From: Physcia stellaris
Lineage: Eukaryota; Ascomycota; Lecanoromycetes; Caliciales; Physciaceae
Length of the DNA: 64,000 bases
Direction of reading: 5' to 3'
Assembly: GCA_018902385.1 (NCBI GenBank)
Contig: JABSSW010000052.1
Coordinates: forward strand, 62,001 to 126,000
Each line of letters begins with the position of its first letter. Position 1 is the stretch's first letter. Shown in pieces: positions 33,316 to 45,149 of this stretch. A program made the translations under genes and the position numbers. The notes beneath the pieces are model-generated. The model saw only the letters and a program-made list of their open reading frames with translations, was not told where the DNA came from and did no database searches.

Positions 33316-35218
33316 ATGGCGCCAAGGGTGTGGAAACCAACTCAATATGTTGTCGCTTCTGCTATCATAGCTCTCGGTGGATGTTTGTTCGGGTCGGTCT
33401 GAATTTCTAGCATCAATCCTTCAAGACTAATGAGCTTTAGTCTTGATACAGGGACCATTGGTCCAATCACCACTATGCCCTCCTTCGAGAAGACGTTCGG
33501 ACCCATGTCTTCAAGTACGCATGGACTAGTGGTTTCTACCATTCTCATCCCCGCTGCTGTGGCTTCTTTCCTCGCTGGGTCTCTGGCCGATAAAGTCGGA
33601 CGCATATACGCCATAATGATTGGAGCTGTAGTCTTTGGGACAGGTGCTGCGCTGGAAGCTGGCTCCGTTTCGATCGCTATGTTGATCGTTGGCCGCGCCG
33701 TGACAGGAATCGGCGAAGGACTGTTTTTCAGTGTGACCGCGGTTTACGTGACAGAAATTGCCCCTCCTCATCAACGCGGTGCTCTGGTCTCAATCATACA
33801 GTTTCTTACCACCCTTGGCATCTGTTCTGGATACTTCATTTGTTACGGCGCAGTGCATATTCACTCTTCGCTGTCCTGGCGCTTGCCTTTCGGCTTTCAA
33901 GCAGCCCTTGCGATGTTGTATGCCGCTGTTTGCATCCTCGTGCCGGAGTCACCGCGATGGCTGATATCAAAGGGGCGATATCAAGAAGCCATGGTGGTGT
34001 GGAAAAGGCTTGGTGTGCCCCCTGGTGAGCGTGAGGTATGCATTACTAAATCCATGGCCGGCCCTCCACCACGGGTTTCTTTGCCGCAAGCCACTGAATG
34101 ATCGTCGTACCTGGCTACCCAAAGTTGAAGCAGCTGACTCTGGTACTTCCCACAGAAAGAGCGAGACTTGCACGAACGGTCACCAAACCAAAGCAGAGTA
34201 CCTCTCAAGCGACGCCTTGCCAGTTACTTTGACGTTTTCGAGAAGTCTGTCAGGGGACGAACGGCCCTCGGTGTGTTCATCAGGGGTATGCAGCAATTGA
34301 GCGGCATTGATGGTATGTTGAACATATGAGTTACTTCTACCTAACGACGTATGTTTACCTCTCTATATAGGTGTTCTTTACTATGCTCCGCTGCTGTTTC
34401 AACAAGCTGGGCTATCTACTGCCTCTGCTTCATTCTTGGCATCTGGCGTTTCCGGCCTGCTTATAATGCTCACGACAATCCCTGCTTCAATCTACTCCGA
34501 TCGATGGGGTAGACGAACCTCGACTCTCTGGGGCGGCGTTGGGCTTGCCACCTGTATGCTGCTTATTGGAACGCTGTATGCTTCTCAAAGCGTCCATCCT
34601 ACTACTGGTGCAGGAAGATGGGCTGTGTTTGTAGCCATCTACATTTTCGTTATTGTCTACAGCGCTACCTGGTCCATCGCTTTCCAAATCTACTCTAGTG
34701 AAATACAACCACCGAGGACAAGAGCAGCAGCCAGTAGCCTTGCCCAAAGCGCGAATTGGGTATGTTTCGAGTTACAAAGCTACCATTACCCGGCACGGGT
34801 CGAATACTGTGCTAACCAACAACCATAGATCGTGAACTGGATAGTTGCCTTTACAACTCCCCTTCTTCTGGCACGATCGTCTTTTGGAGCCTACTTCCTC
34901 TTCGGCTTCTCCACCCTATTTACGGCCGTTGTGTGCATGCTTTTCATGCCGGAAACCCGCTCCAAATCGTTGGAACAGATCGATGACGCTTTCAGTGGCT
35001 CGTTGTCGAAGCGGATCAAACGTTCATCGGGCATTTATGGTCTAGAACCCATAGAGTTTCAACAGCGACCTTCTTCCAATGCGAGTATCCGAGCAGCATC
35101 CCCACGTCCAAGCCAAAGGGAAAGCATTGAGCATTCGGAGTCGAGAGTCATGGGTCCGGCGCGAGTCGTGAGAGTAATGCCTTCTGTGGAATCGGTCAGG
35201 AAATGGCTTCTCCGCTAG
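33316..35218 (+). CDS. Sugar-porter family MFS transporter
   Basis: Five exons (33316-33392, 33441-34035, 34156-34312, 34371-34759, 34829-35218) encode 535 aa, typical for fungal hexose/pentose porters with 12 membrane helices. Signatures of the sugar-porter family: LFGLDTGTIGPITTM in helix 1 (crossing intron 1), LADKVGR, GRAVTGIGEG, ESPRWLISKGR at the end of helix 6, the QQLSGIDGVLYYAP segment before helix 7, DRWGRR between helices 8 and 9, and PETRSKSLEQID after helix 12. The C-terminal tail is long, Ser/Arg-rich and cytosolic. The substrate is not determined; QQLSGID is common in hexose carriers. The upstream DUF3425 regulator and SDR are its neighbours. Confidence 0.92.
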
Positions 35219-35848
35219 AAGACAATTAGACTTCTCGTTCATAGATATCCGGACTCCGCGTGAGCGCTGAGGGATCCACTTTTGATGAAGTTTAGGCGTT
35301 GTTCTCTTCTTCTACATTTTGATCGAATAAAGGGCGTCTAATGTTATGGTTGGTAATGGAGGCTGTCGTCAGATCATTGTTGCTCAAGCTGATAATCATT
35401 CGTGGTCCACGACAACAAAGTGATTGCTTCATAGGAGGTGCTCGCACTGTGTAGTGATAGATCTACAGATTAATGCTAGTATCTGAACTTTTGGTGCAGT
35501 CTCATGTCGATCCTTGAATCTCTGAGCAAGCTTCACGGATATCTCTTCAGATCAGGTCCGATAATTAACGACTTTGGATGATAGCAGAAGGAAATGTGCC
35601 CATCACTTGTTCTTTTCATTGTTCTTTTCCAAGAATCTTTTTTGACGTATGAGTGAAAGACTCTGATCCTCAAGTGGATGATGTATGATGTGACATGTAT
35701 GCAATTGCACAAAGTAATTCGTACAAATGCACAATAATGCCAGCCTCGCCAGCCCTAAATTCGTTCGCTTGGCTCCCCTAACCCTATAGTATATACAAGT
35801 TGTTCATCCGAGTTTCTTTCATCCCCATTGATGGAGGCAGCATGAGGT
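35219..35848. other. Intergenic, upstream region of the Irc3-like helicase
   Basis: 630 bp. CCCCTAACCCTATAG, another telomere-like motif, lies about 75 bp upstream of the helicase start (near 35777), comparable to the one upstream of the PI 4-kinase. No gene seen. Confidence 0.4.
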
Positions 35849-38055
35849 ATGCTGCAGGCCTTTCGTGGCTCTCATTTTCTCAAGAGGCTGCGTGCAACAA
35901 CAATCACATCGAAGCACTTCTCAAGCACTCTGCAAGAGCAAGCAGTACCACCAAACCTCAATACTACCATCCGTTTGAGGCAGTACCAGGAGGAATGCAT
36001 ACAATCAGTACTAACGTACCTCGAAAAAGGTCACAAGAGGCTTGGGATCTCGCTAGCAACGGGTAGTGGCAAAACAGTAAGTCTCCGTTCTTGTGGCTGC
36101 GTGCTCTGTTGACCTAGCCTTAGGTCATCTTTACACAACTCATCGATCGGATTGAACCTCCAAGTTCCCATGCCACTCAGACCCTGATACTTGTCCACCG
36201 ACGAGAGCTTGTTGAGCAAGCAGCTCGGCATTGTACAAATGCCTACCCAAGCAAGACCATTGACATTGAGATGGGGAATAGTCATGCTTCTGGCGCTGCG
36301 GACATCACCATCGCCTCGGTCAGGAGTATCATATCGGGTGAACGAATGACCAAGTTCAACCCTCAATGCTTCAAACTGGTCCTGGTAGATGAGGCTCATC
36401 ACATAGTCGCTCCAAGCTACATGGAGACACTGAAGCATTTCGGCGTAGTGGCTGCCCCGAGCCAACAATACTCTCCTGTCCTAGTAGGAGTTTCCGCAAC
36501 GCTGTCTCGTTTTGATGGTCTCCGCTTAAGTGACGCGATTGACCACATCGTCTATCATAAGTAAGTTGCCAAAATCTGCAAGATACGAGGACTGAGTGAA
36601 GATAGGGACTATGTTGATATGATTGGAGAAAAGTGGCTTTCGGACGTCGTCTTTACAACGGTGCAATCAAAAGCAGATATCTCTCGAGTCAAGAAAGCTG
36701 CTACTGGCGACTTCCAGACCGGAGACCTTTCAAGAGCAGTCAACACCCAGCAAACAAATGAGATCACAGTTCGGGCTTGGCTATCTTGTGCCAAAAACCG
36801 GAAATCTACCCTGGTTTTTTGCGTTGATCTAGCACATCTGTCAGCTCTCACCGATGAATTTCGACAGCAGGGCATCGACGCAAGAGCAATCACCGGCGAA
36901 ACTGCCAAAACGAAACGTAGTGAAAGGTTGGATGCCTTCAGGAATGGGGAGTATCCTGTCCTGCTCAATTGCGGAGTGTTCACGGAAGGAACCGACATTC
37001 CCAACATTGACTGCGTACTACTCGCTCGTCCTACGAGATCTCGTAACCTACTTGTTCAGATGATCGGGCGTGGCATGCGCCTACACCCTGGAAAGGGGAA
37101 CTGTCATATTATTGACATGGTGGCATCTCTTGAAGCTGGCGTGGTCTCAACACCTACCCTTTTTGGTCTGGATCCCGGAGAGCTTGTCAAAGAGGCAAAT
37201 GTAGAGGATATGAAGCAGCTAAAGGAGCGACAGAGAATCCAGGATGCACCGGGACAGATCAGTAGCGCTAAAGCTAGCAGCGAAGTCCCCCAAACAGTTT
37301 CATTTACCCATTACGACTCTGTGTGGGACTTGATTGATGACACGTCCTGGGAGCGCTACATCCGCGGCCTGAGCCAGCTGTCCTGGGTGCAAATCGGCCA
37401 AGATCGTTATGTTCTATCTGTGCAAAGTGGAGATCATCTCACCATTGAAAGGCACCCCCGAAAGGCGCATTTCTTTCATGTGGTGTACACCGAAAAAATA
37501 AGGGTCTCCTTGGCCGAGGGAGACATGAGGCCTCTAGCGCCATACAGACGGCCACGCGAGATCGCACAAGGAGCGAGCCTTGCTGACGTTGTCCGCTCAG
37601 CAGATACCTTTGCCCTTAAAAACTTTCCGAGGCAACTCATTACCCACGCGATGCCGTGGCGACGGCAGCCTGCGACGGACGGACAGCTTTCCTTCTTGAA
37701 TAATTTCCGAGACATGGACGACAAGCTGACAGCTGCGGTGATTACCAAGGGCAAAGCTGGTGATATGATCACTAAGTTGAAATTCGGTGCTCGAGGACGT
37801 TTTAAAGACATTGAGTCTACGAAAAGAAACACAGAGCGGAAGATGAGCAAGAAAGCTCACCTGCAAAAGTTGAGGGAAAGGGAAAAGGTTGAAGTAGGAC
37901 CACTAAATCGCTATGGCTCGACATTTACCCAATTAGAAAGCGCTGGAGCCTCTAATCATTGGTCAAGGGAATCGGAGAGCTCTCTAGACTCTGATCGAAC
38001 CGAGGAATTTGATGAATTCGATGACTTTGATAGTTCAGAAGGATTTGAATTTTAA
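35849..38055 (+). CDS. IRC3: Mitochondrial DEAD/DEAH-box helicase, Irc3-like
   Basis: Three exons (35849-36076, 36124-36560, 36606-38055) encode 704 aa. The N-terminus ([20 protein letters not shown]) is rich in Arg and hydroxylated residues and lacks acids, as a mitochondrial targeting peptide should. SF2 helicase motifs appear in order: Q-like [19 protein letters not shown] (split by intron 1), Ia [69 protein letters not shown]. Irc3 of yeast is a branch-resolving helicase that maintains mtDNA. The C-terminal extension ends in acidic/Phe-rich [14 protein letters not shown]. Introns are only 47 and 45 nt. An ATG at 35842 is out of frame. Confidence 0.9.
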
Positions 38056-38427
38056 AATCGCCCAACTGTACGTGATAAGACCTGTCTGTTCATTACTTAC
38101 TTTAGATTGAGAGACCGTGAGCTTACTCCCAACGGTCATAATCAATCAAGTATCAACAAAGGGCGTGGAAGAGACGGAGTAGTAGCACTCAAATGAATGG
38201 ACCTCTTCCAATGTACTTTATGAGGTACTCGTACATCTACTATATTCGCGTGGCCAAATTTCAATGTCAATTCGACTTGCGAAGTAAAATGCTAGCGTGA
38301 ACGGGCTTTTATGTCTGACCTCAACTGCCTCACGTTCACGTTGGTATATTTCACGGTGTACCCGCCGACTCACCAAGAAACAAGAAACGGCCTCTCTAAG
38401 TATGTACAGGAACCAACGCTCTGCAGA
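38056..38427. other. Intergenic, convergent 3' ends, no gene seen
   Basis: 372 bp between the stops of the Irc3-like gene (plus) and ETF-alpha (minus). No feature recognised apart from AT-rich sequence expected of 3' UTRs. Confidence 0.5.
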
Positions 38428-39627
38428 TTATTGCTTCAACTTCTCCGTTAATTCTGGCACCTTGTCAAAGAGATCGCCAACCACTTCATGCTAGGTTAGT
38501 ACAGCTTGAGATCGCGGCGAGGGATCGCGACACTTACAGCCCACATCAGCGACTTGGAAAATCGGCGCATCTCCATCCTTGTTGATACACGCGATGACTT
38601 TACTATCCTTCATCCCTGCCAAATGTTGGATCGCCCCCGAGATGCCAGCGCAAAGGTACAGCTGCGGTGCAACATTCTTCCCAGTCTGTCCGACCTGCAG
38701 ACTGTTGTCGGCAAAGCCACTGTCCACGGCCGCTCGCGATGCCCCGACTGCTGCTCCCAGCGCATCAGCTAGCGGGGGTATTATCTTATCGAATTGCTCT
38801 TTCGACTTCAAACCACGACCTCCAGAGACGACCTTTGATGCCGTGGCTAGATCAGGACGATCGGATGTAGCAAGGTCTTCGGATAGCCACTCGGTGGTTA
38901 TGGGAACTTTGGGATCACTCCCTTCGACAATCTCAGCTGACCCGTCAGCTAGTTCTGCGGCGGCGAAGGCTGTCCCGCGGATAGTGAAGACCTTGATGGG
39001 ATCTGTGCATTGAACCGTAAGGATAGCGTTGCCGGCGTATATTGGGCGAACGAAGGCTATGAGCTCGTCAATTTGGGAAGTCAGATGAGAAAACGGAGAG
39101 GCAGCGCTGACTGTCTTCGGATTGGATTTCTGTGATATCAGAGACTTGTTGGACATCTAGAAGGGCAGCAACACGGGGCATAAGGTTTTTGCCAAAGGCC
39201 GTATGACCGGCGATTACGTGGGAATAGCCACCCTTCTTGATGTTCTCGGCAAGCATGGGAGCGTAGTTTTCTGGAAGGCCCTGGTTCTTCCTCAGATTTC
39301 GACCACTACAACGCCAAAGGGAGATCGAACCTTGTCGTAGGATCCATTTTCCACCATCACGATTTTTTCCACGCCTTGCACCTTCGCCGCCTCGTCTGCC
39401 ATGGGCTTGACATTGCTGCCCGCGATGAAGCCTGTTATTGGACCTCCTAGCTTTCGCGCCGCAGTGACTGCGCTTAGAGAATTTTTGTTTAATTGTCCTT
39501 CCCTCTGCTCAAGGATGGCAAGGGTGTTGAGGAGCCTGGCAATCGCAAATTGCCTTGGTCTTGAATATTGCCTTGAGCATAGCTGCGCTCTGTGATGTCT
39601 CAATATCGAGACTCGAGATGCCAGCAT
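38428..39627 (-). CDS. ETFA: Electron transfer flavoprotein alpha subunit, mitochondrial
   Basis: Four exons (39627-39331, 39280-39112, 39056-38538, 38483-38428) encode 346 aa, the usual length. ETF carries electrons from acyl-CoA dehydrogenases to ETF-ubiquinone oxidoreductase in mitochondrial beta-oxidation and amino-acid breakdown. Seen: an Arg-rich presequence ([20 protein letters not shown]), the N-terminal domain [32 protein letters not shown], and the FAD-binding C-terminal domain with [40 protein letters not shown] and [19 protein letters not shown]. The last intron appears to use AAG (38486-38484), skipping a TAG too near the branch site; this restores [17 protein letters not shown]. 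Head-to-head with the Swi3-like gene. Confidence 0.95.
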
Positions 39628-40048
39628 CGTGGTCAAGCTGCATGCGAAGTCATACCAGAGAACCCGAATCAGCCAATGCAATGGGAAGTTTGACCTCGGT
39701 ACGGCGAAACGTGGGGACAGGCCTCCGGAGAATCGGCCCGAGGATTGAGGCTAAAATGATCGACAGATCCCCCTTGGCTACCTCAATAAGGCGATTGGCA
39801 AGTTGCGACAGCGACGCGACCGAACAATCAAATTATCAATTGAGACCTTTGCATTGTACGGCGCCGAGCATCACTGACATTCGTTATACCTCTCACCCCC
39901 AGGCGTGAACAGATAACCTCGGTGCATGACTGACGCTCCATCGGTTCGAGGTAGATAGAACACTTTCTAACAGAGAAACCACCATTTACGGTCAAGCATT
40001 GAATTTGCAGGCAAACCAAAAGTACCGTGCTTGAGCGACTGGACAGAC
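39628..40048. promoter_or_regulatory. Shared promoter of ETF-alpha and the Swi3/Rsc8-like gene, with CCTCGG elements
   Basis: 421 bp between divergent starts. The hexamer CCTCGG, the core bound by the fatty-acid regulators FarA/FarB in Aspergillus, occurs at 39694-39699 and 39917-39922, and inverted (CCGAGG) at 39738-39743. Direct match is seen; fatty-acid induction is inferred from the family role of ETF-alpha. Confidence 0.55.
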
Positions 40049-42342
40049 ATGGAGGGTGGTGCCGTGAGAAGTGGCGATACAGCTTTGCCGCTATTCCCTA
40101 GTGATGGCACCGATATATCAGGATCAGGAAACGCTGGGCTCAATGTGACCCAGATCGGAACTTCACCAGGTAGGTTGTGATTTTGGCGTCGAGCACCTTC
40201 ATCTCTCGCTAATTTTTTTGGCCGCGTCCAAGGCATTCGAGCATCGCCCTCCAATCCTGAGACCTCCACCAAAGCTGAAGAATCCAATGTGATATCAGAT
40301 AATCCTCTAGACGCACCAGCGGCGCCTCAACCAGGGGATAGTGTGGTAGAGAAGGATGACGAAGAGATGGGTGGAATGGATGAGGTGCCAAAGCAAAATG
40401 GTAGCCCCGAGAAAGGAGATGCAGTTGGCCGAACTTCTTCTCAGCAACTTGACGAAGCCGCCAATGAGTCGCCCGAGCAAACTAAAGATTCTATAGAAAG
40501 TGCAGCACGGGCGCACTTGATATCACAAGGCAAACAACCGATCATCCTACCTAGCTACAGCACCTGGTTTGATATGCATCAGATCTCACACATAGAAAAA
40601 AAAGCTTTGCCGGAGTTCTTCAACAGCCGCAATCGAAGCAAGACCCCAGCCGTATATAAGGATTATCGGGACTTCATGATCAACACGTATCGACTGAACC
40701 CACAGGAATATCTCACGGTCACCGCATGCCGACGCAATCTAGCTGGGGATGTCTGCGCCATTATGCGCGTACACGCTCTGCTTGAGCAGTGGGGGTTGAT
40801 AAACTATCAGGTAATACTCACATCGATCCTTAAGATGGTGTTGCTGACTGCATCCAGATTGATCCAGAAACTCGACCCTCGGCAATTGGTCCCCCGTTCA
40901 CAGGCCATTTCCGAATACAAGCAGACACTCCTCGCGCTATTCAAGCATATCAGCCCACTTTCAAACCCGAAAAGGCGGGCGCATCACCGCGTATCACTCA
41001 TGCGAAAAAGGAGCCAACTCCGCACTCACGCCTCAACCTTGAAATCGGCCGCAATATTTATGATCAAAGCGGTAAAGAGGTTTCTTCTACCAAGGACAAG
41101 AAAGCCAACGGTGATGACGCAACATCCAGCGGCAGAGCATCGGCCGAAGCTTCAACCAAGGTCTTGGAAGACATCGCGAAAGAGAACAAGAAGGCTTGCT
41201 TCTGCTCCTCTTGCGGTATCGACTGCACTCGGGTTCGATACCACTTCGCCAAACAGTCGTCTTCGGCTGCAGGCGCAGCGAGTTCAAACACCCAATACGA
41301 CATCTGCCCAGCTTGTTTTGTCCATCATCGATACCCTCACGAGAATTTGAACTACGAGAAGCTTGAAGATCCGGAATACAGCCGCGTTCCCGACCGTGAT
41401 TCTCCTTGGTCTGACAAAGAAGTGCTCCTCCTACTGGAGGCGCTGGAAGAAGACGCCGACGATTGGAATAGGATCTCCGACTACGTGGGCACACGTACTC
41501 GCGAAGAATGTGTGGTGAAATTTCTCTCAATGGAGATTGAAGATAAATACCTTGAGAGTGAACCGGACACTTTCGGCGCCCTCGACGCTGGCCGTGTTCC
41601 TTTCAACCAAAGTGACAACCCGGTCATGTCCGTTGTCAGCTTCCTAGCAGGCATGGCTGATCCCAGTGTGGCAGCAGCCACCGCGGGGCGATGGGTCGAT
41701 GAGACCCGCAAGAACCTGCAGCAACGGCTTGAAAACGGCGTTGGAGGCCAAAAGACGGCCGACACAGCCACAGGTCCTGAGGGCAAAGGCAAAACCCCGT
41801 CCATCCAAAAGCCCGACCTAGCGCTCGTCTCCGACGCCATGGACGTTGACCAGAATACGTCTTCCCCACAACCATCTGAGTCGAATGCGATAGCCCCCCA
41901 TGACGCATCCAAAACCAGCAACCCCCTACCCACGCTTGCTCTCGCAGCCTCTGCAGCCCGAGCTTCTGCCCTTGCATCGAATGAAGAACGTCAACATACC
42001 CAGCTGATATCGGCAGCCCTCAACTCATCCCTGCAAAAGCTGGAGTTGAAGCTCAAACAATTCCGAGAGATGGAAGAAATGCTGGAACTTCAAAGACAAG
42101 ATTTGGAAAGGGGCAGGAGAGAGTTGTTCCTTGAACGAGCCAGCTTTTCAAAAAGGATGATGGACGTAGAGGCGCAATTGACGGGGATGGGGATTGGAAG
42201 TACTGGAGAGGGAATCAGTGTAGCGGGCTTGGAGGCGGGCGGTGGAGAGAGGTTGGGCTTCGCGAATAGCAAATTCGGACTCGGGGATGGAGAACCCATG
42301 GAGCCGGGAGCTGTGGGGGTCAAAAGTCATGGAGCACAATAA
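40049..42342 (+). CDS. RSC8: SWI/SNF or RSC chromatin-remodelling subunit, Swi3/Rsc8 (SMARCC)-like
   Basis: Exons 40049-40169, 40233-40810 and 40858-42342 encode 727 aa. Domain order: acidic N-terminus, SWIRM domain (about 140-235; [53 protein letters not shown]), a ZZ-like zinc segment (FCSSCGIDC...YDICPACF, about 360-410), a SANT/Myb domain ([18 protein letters not shown]...[25 protein letters not shown]), and a C-terminal coiled coil ([27 protein letters not shown]). This is the Swi3/Rsc8 scaffold architecture; filamentous fungi usually keep one such gene, so the symbol is a best guess. Intron 1 ends in AAG (CCAAG). In the C-terminal tail [17 protein letters not shown] is Ala-rich as in homologues. 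Confidence 0.93.
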
Positions 42343-42556
42343 TCGTGGAGAGCCGGGTGAAATGATGAAGGGAGTTTGGCGAATGGCGCCAGGGTGAAGA
42401 TAGACGGGCGCGCAAGACCCGGCGTGGTCTGCGGAACTCGTTCAAGAAATTTTTTCTGTAATTTTAGAAGCTCTCAAACAAACGTGCCCATCTAGAGGAT
42501 CTTGATGCTCTAAACGTTTACACTGTCCGTACGCATGCACAACCGAATAGAGCCTG
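42343..42556. other. Short intergenic stretch between convergent genes
   Basis: 214 bp between the stops of the Swi3-like gene (plus) and the Rrn5-like gene (minus); AATTTTTTCTGTAATTTT near 42448 could serve 3'-end formation. No gene seen. Confidence 0.4.
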
Positions 42557-44673
42557 TTATTTATCGCGGTTTGCATGTACGGGGTGGCTATCAGCAGAAT
42601 TGTAGCTTCCTCTGTCTGAATATCGTTCACCTTCGTCGTCTGAATCCCCTGATGCTGATAGTAAGCTTGACACTGGCTGCAGCCTCGTTAGTGGAGAGAC
42701 CTCGTCAATCTCCATACCTTCACCATCTTCCTCCAAAGGGAATGATGCAGAAGATGAGGTTTCATTCAAGGGCTCCGCATGCTGCTCTAATGAATCCTCA
42801 TCACTCTCGGCTTCGAGGTCAGAGCTCGAACGAGTCGAAAAGCCCGATTCGTCCGAAGCACTCTCCTGCGGGACAGACCGTTTTCTCACAGCGCTGCTTT
42901 GAGAGTTGGAAAGCTCCTCATGTTCGAAATCTGCGTTGCTATCGCTGACGTCCCAGTCTTTAATTTCATCCACACGTTCAATGTCTTCCCATTGCGACAA
43001 TTCCCTTCTCCTTATCTTCCAGGTCGCTCGATTCTCGGCGAAGGACCCTGTAGGTACAGGCGAGTCATTGGTCTCCCATTCCGCGCCATAATCAATTATA
43101 TCGCGCCAGTTCATTAAGTCGTCCGGGTTCTTACGTTCAGGTCCAGGCTTCTTGGGCAGCTGTACTGCCTCTGGATTGATTGAGTTGAGCGGAGTTTTGT
43201 CGAGAAGAGTCCACAGACGCTGTTCTTCTTCTAGACTGTTGTGATGGTCAAGTGCTGATAAATATGCGACTTGGTCGTGATCAAACCTATTTTCAGAGCG
43301 TAAGCTCTTCGAAGACGAAGATATGAGCTTCGAATCGGACAGTGCAGGAGAGCTAGGTGTGTCTTCTTCTGTCGTCTCCTCAAGCTGGGATCCTTCCTCG
43401 TCCGGAGTGGAGCCAGCCGAAATCGGAGAAGACGAGCCAATTCCAGGAGATGCGTTTCTACTTCGCTTCGAGGATGTAGACCTAGAGTATTGACCGTTTT
43501 GGTTCCTACGTTCATTAAGGATAGATTCCACTTCGTTGTAGCTGAGCCTTTTCCCAACTACCTCTCGCTTTCGTATAGTTCCTCGTGCATCTCTGACGTC
43601 TAATTTACATCTTCTGGCTAATCCTACCCAGTAAGCGTGAGTGTCAGGCGTCATGCCTAAAATTTCAAGCGTTGCTCTGACATCCTGTCTTGTTACATCG
43701 CGAGAAGCATGATAACCTGAAGCATCCACGGACCGTAACCTCGACGTAGCGAGGAACAAGGCTGACTGGACCAAGCGTTCTGTGACAGCAATTACTAAAT
43801 TCATGATATCCGAGAAAGCAGTGTAGTAAATAGAAGGGCGCTCTCTTTTTTCGGCAAAAGAACGCCAGTTAAGCTCTTGGTTGCTAGAGTTCATGAAAAA
43901 GCGAGAAGATAGATGAAGAAAGGACTTGAGATCGAAAAGCACGGCTGAAGGGATCGTCTCAGCAACCTTGTTTTCACCATCCAGATCATTGAGGAGACAA
44001 AGATCAATTTCTTTGGCAAGCTTAGGTGTCAACAGCCAGTGGTTGCCACGCCCCTCCATTTCTTTCTTTTCGTCCTCCCTCTCCTGATACAACGCTAGAG
44101 CATCAGCAGCTTCCTCAAGGGCGGCGTCGCATTCGTCGGTGATCTCACACGCTGCTGGTATCATCGCAGCGTCGAACAAAGCTTTTCGATCACCGCGGAC
44201 ATGTTGATTGACGTTAGCCTCTTCGAGAAAGTGGACGAAAGCATTGACTTCTGACTCGCTTTTTGTATTCACAACTCTAGCAATAGCCGGAAGATCGCGT
44301 GGGTTTGAATTTTCTATAGATTTGAAGAAGCTTTCTTTGCTCTGTGGAGACCAGGTAACAATACCAATACGGCTTTCGTTCTGCTGCGTTGGCACGGTTG
44401 ATGGGCCTTTGTAGACGACATCTTCGACTACTTGGTTGAAAAGCATACGATAGCTGTCGCTGTAGGAAGCCTTGAGGCGTTTGCTGCGCGACCAGTTTCC
44501 ATCAGAAATCGGGCTTTGATTCTGACGCTTTTTGACCTTGGACGACCTTCAGCATTGGAAGATGACGAAGAAGATGACGAAGTAGAATCGGTGTCAGAAC
44601 GGGCAGATAGATGAAAGGATGATTCTGAATCTGCAGCTTCATGATCTCCAGCATTCCTGTGATCTTCGGCCAT
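42557..44673 (-). CDS. RRN5: RNA polymerase I upstream activation factor subunit, Rrn5-like (frame broken near the N-terminus)
   Basis: The main frame (stop 42557) gives at least 629 aa from an internal Met at 44446 and is open upstream to a TGA near 44550. It holds a SANT-like domain at the start (IVTWSPQSKESFFKSIENSN...LPAIARVV), HWLLTPKLAKEIDLCLLND, and a long conserved helical part, then a Ser/Glu-rich disordered tail. This matches Rrn5, a UAF component that activates rDNA transcription. The likely start MAEDHRNAGDHEAADSESSF (44673) lies in another frame; the two meet at a five-A run (minus strand, about 44531), where one more A would link GRPRSK to KRQNQSPISDGNWSRSK. No acceptable intron joins them. 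So either an assembly error or a real frameshift. Divergent from the Zn2Cys6 gene. Confidence 0.8.
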
Positions 44674-45149
44674 CGTTGCTAGCTCCGAACCTGCGAATGC
44701 GAGGGCTGCTTGGCCGTGAAATGCTCACAGATGTGAAAACATGAGCCATAACCGGCAACACGCTTGTTGATTGACACATCTAGCATATTCCTCTCTTCCG
44801 GCAAGTTCCACGTCTTTATGACAATGGACAGAAGCGCTCGCATTTGATCGGGACTATCCAAGCATCGTTGCAGCTGACATAACTGAGCAATACTCATCAA
44901 ATGGGTTTTCATGAACAAGGTCCCTTTAAAAACTTGTCCAGGAATTGAAATGCATCCTACAGAGAATTGGAAGCTGTGTGTGTCAGATACCTAATCGATA
45001 AGGAAATCTCCTAGAACTTAATCTATCGGATCAGATTAGATCTCTCTGCGGGGTGCCGCCACAAGCTCTTCCGCTTCCCTCATCGTACCTAATACCCATT
45101 CTATACCCGAAGGCACGGGTGCCAACAGGGCACAGACCGTCACGAACGG
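44674..45149. promoter_or_regulatory. Shared promoter region between Rrn5-like and Zn2Cys6 genes
   Basis: 476 bp between divergent starts. A 79-codon minus-strand frame (44918-44679) has no recognisable domain and ends six bases before the Rrn5-like start; it could be an upstream ORF at most. No other feature is seen. Confidence 0.4.

Noticed and set aside
44679-44918. 79-codon minus-strand frame as a gene
   Set aside because: No recognisable product, adjacent to the Rrn5-like start, most likely leader sequence.
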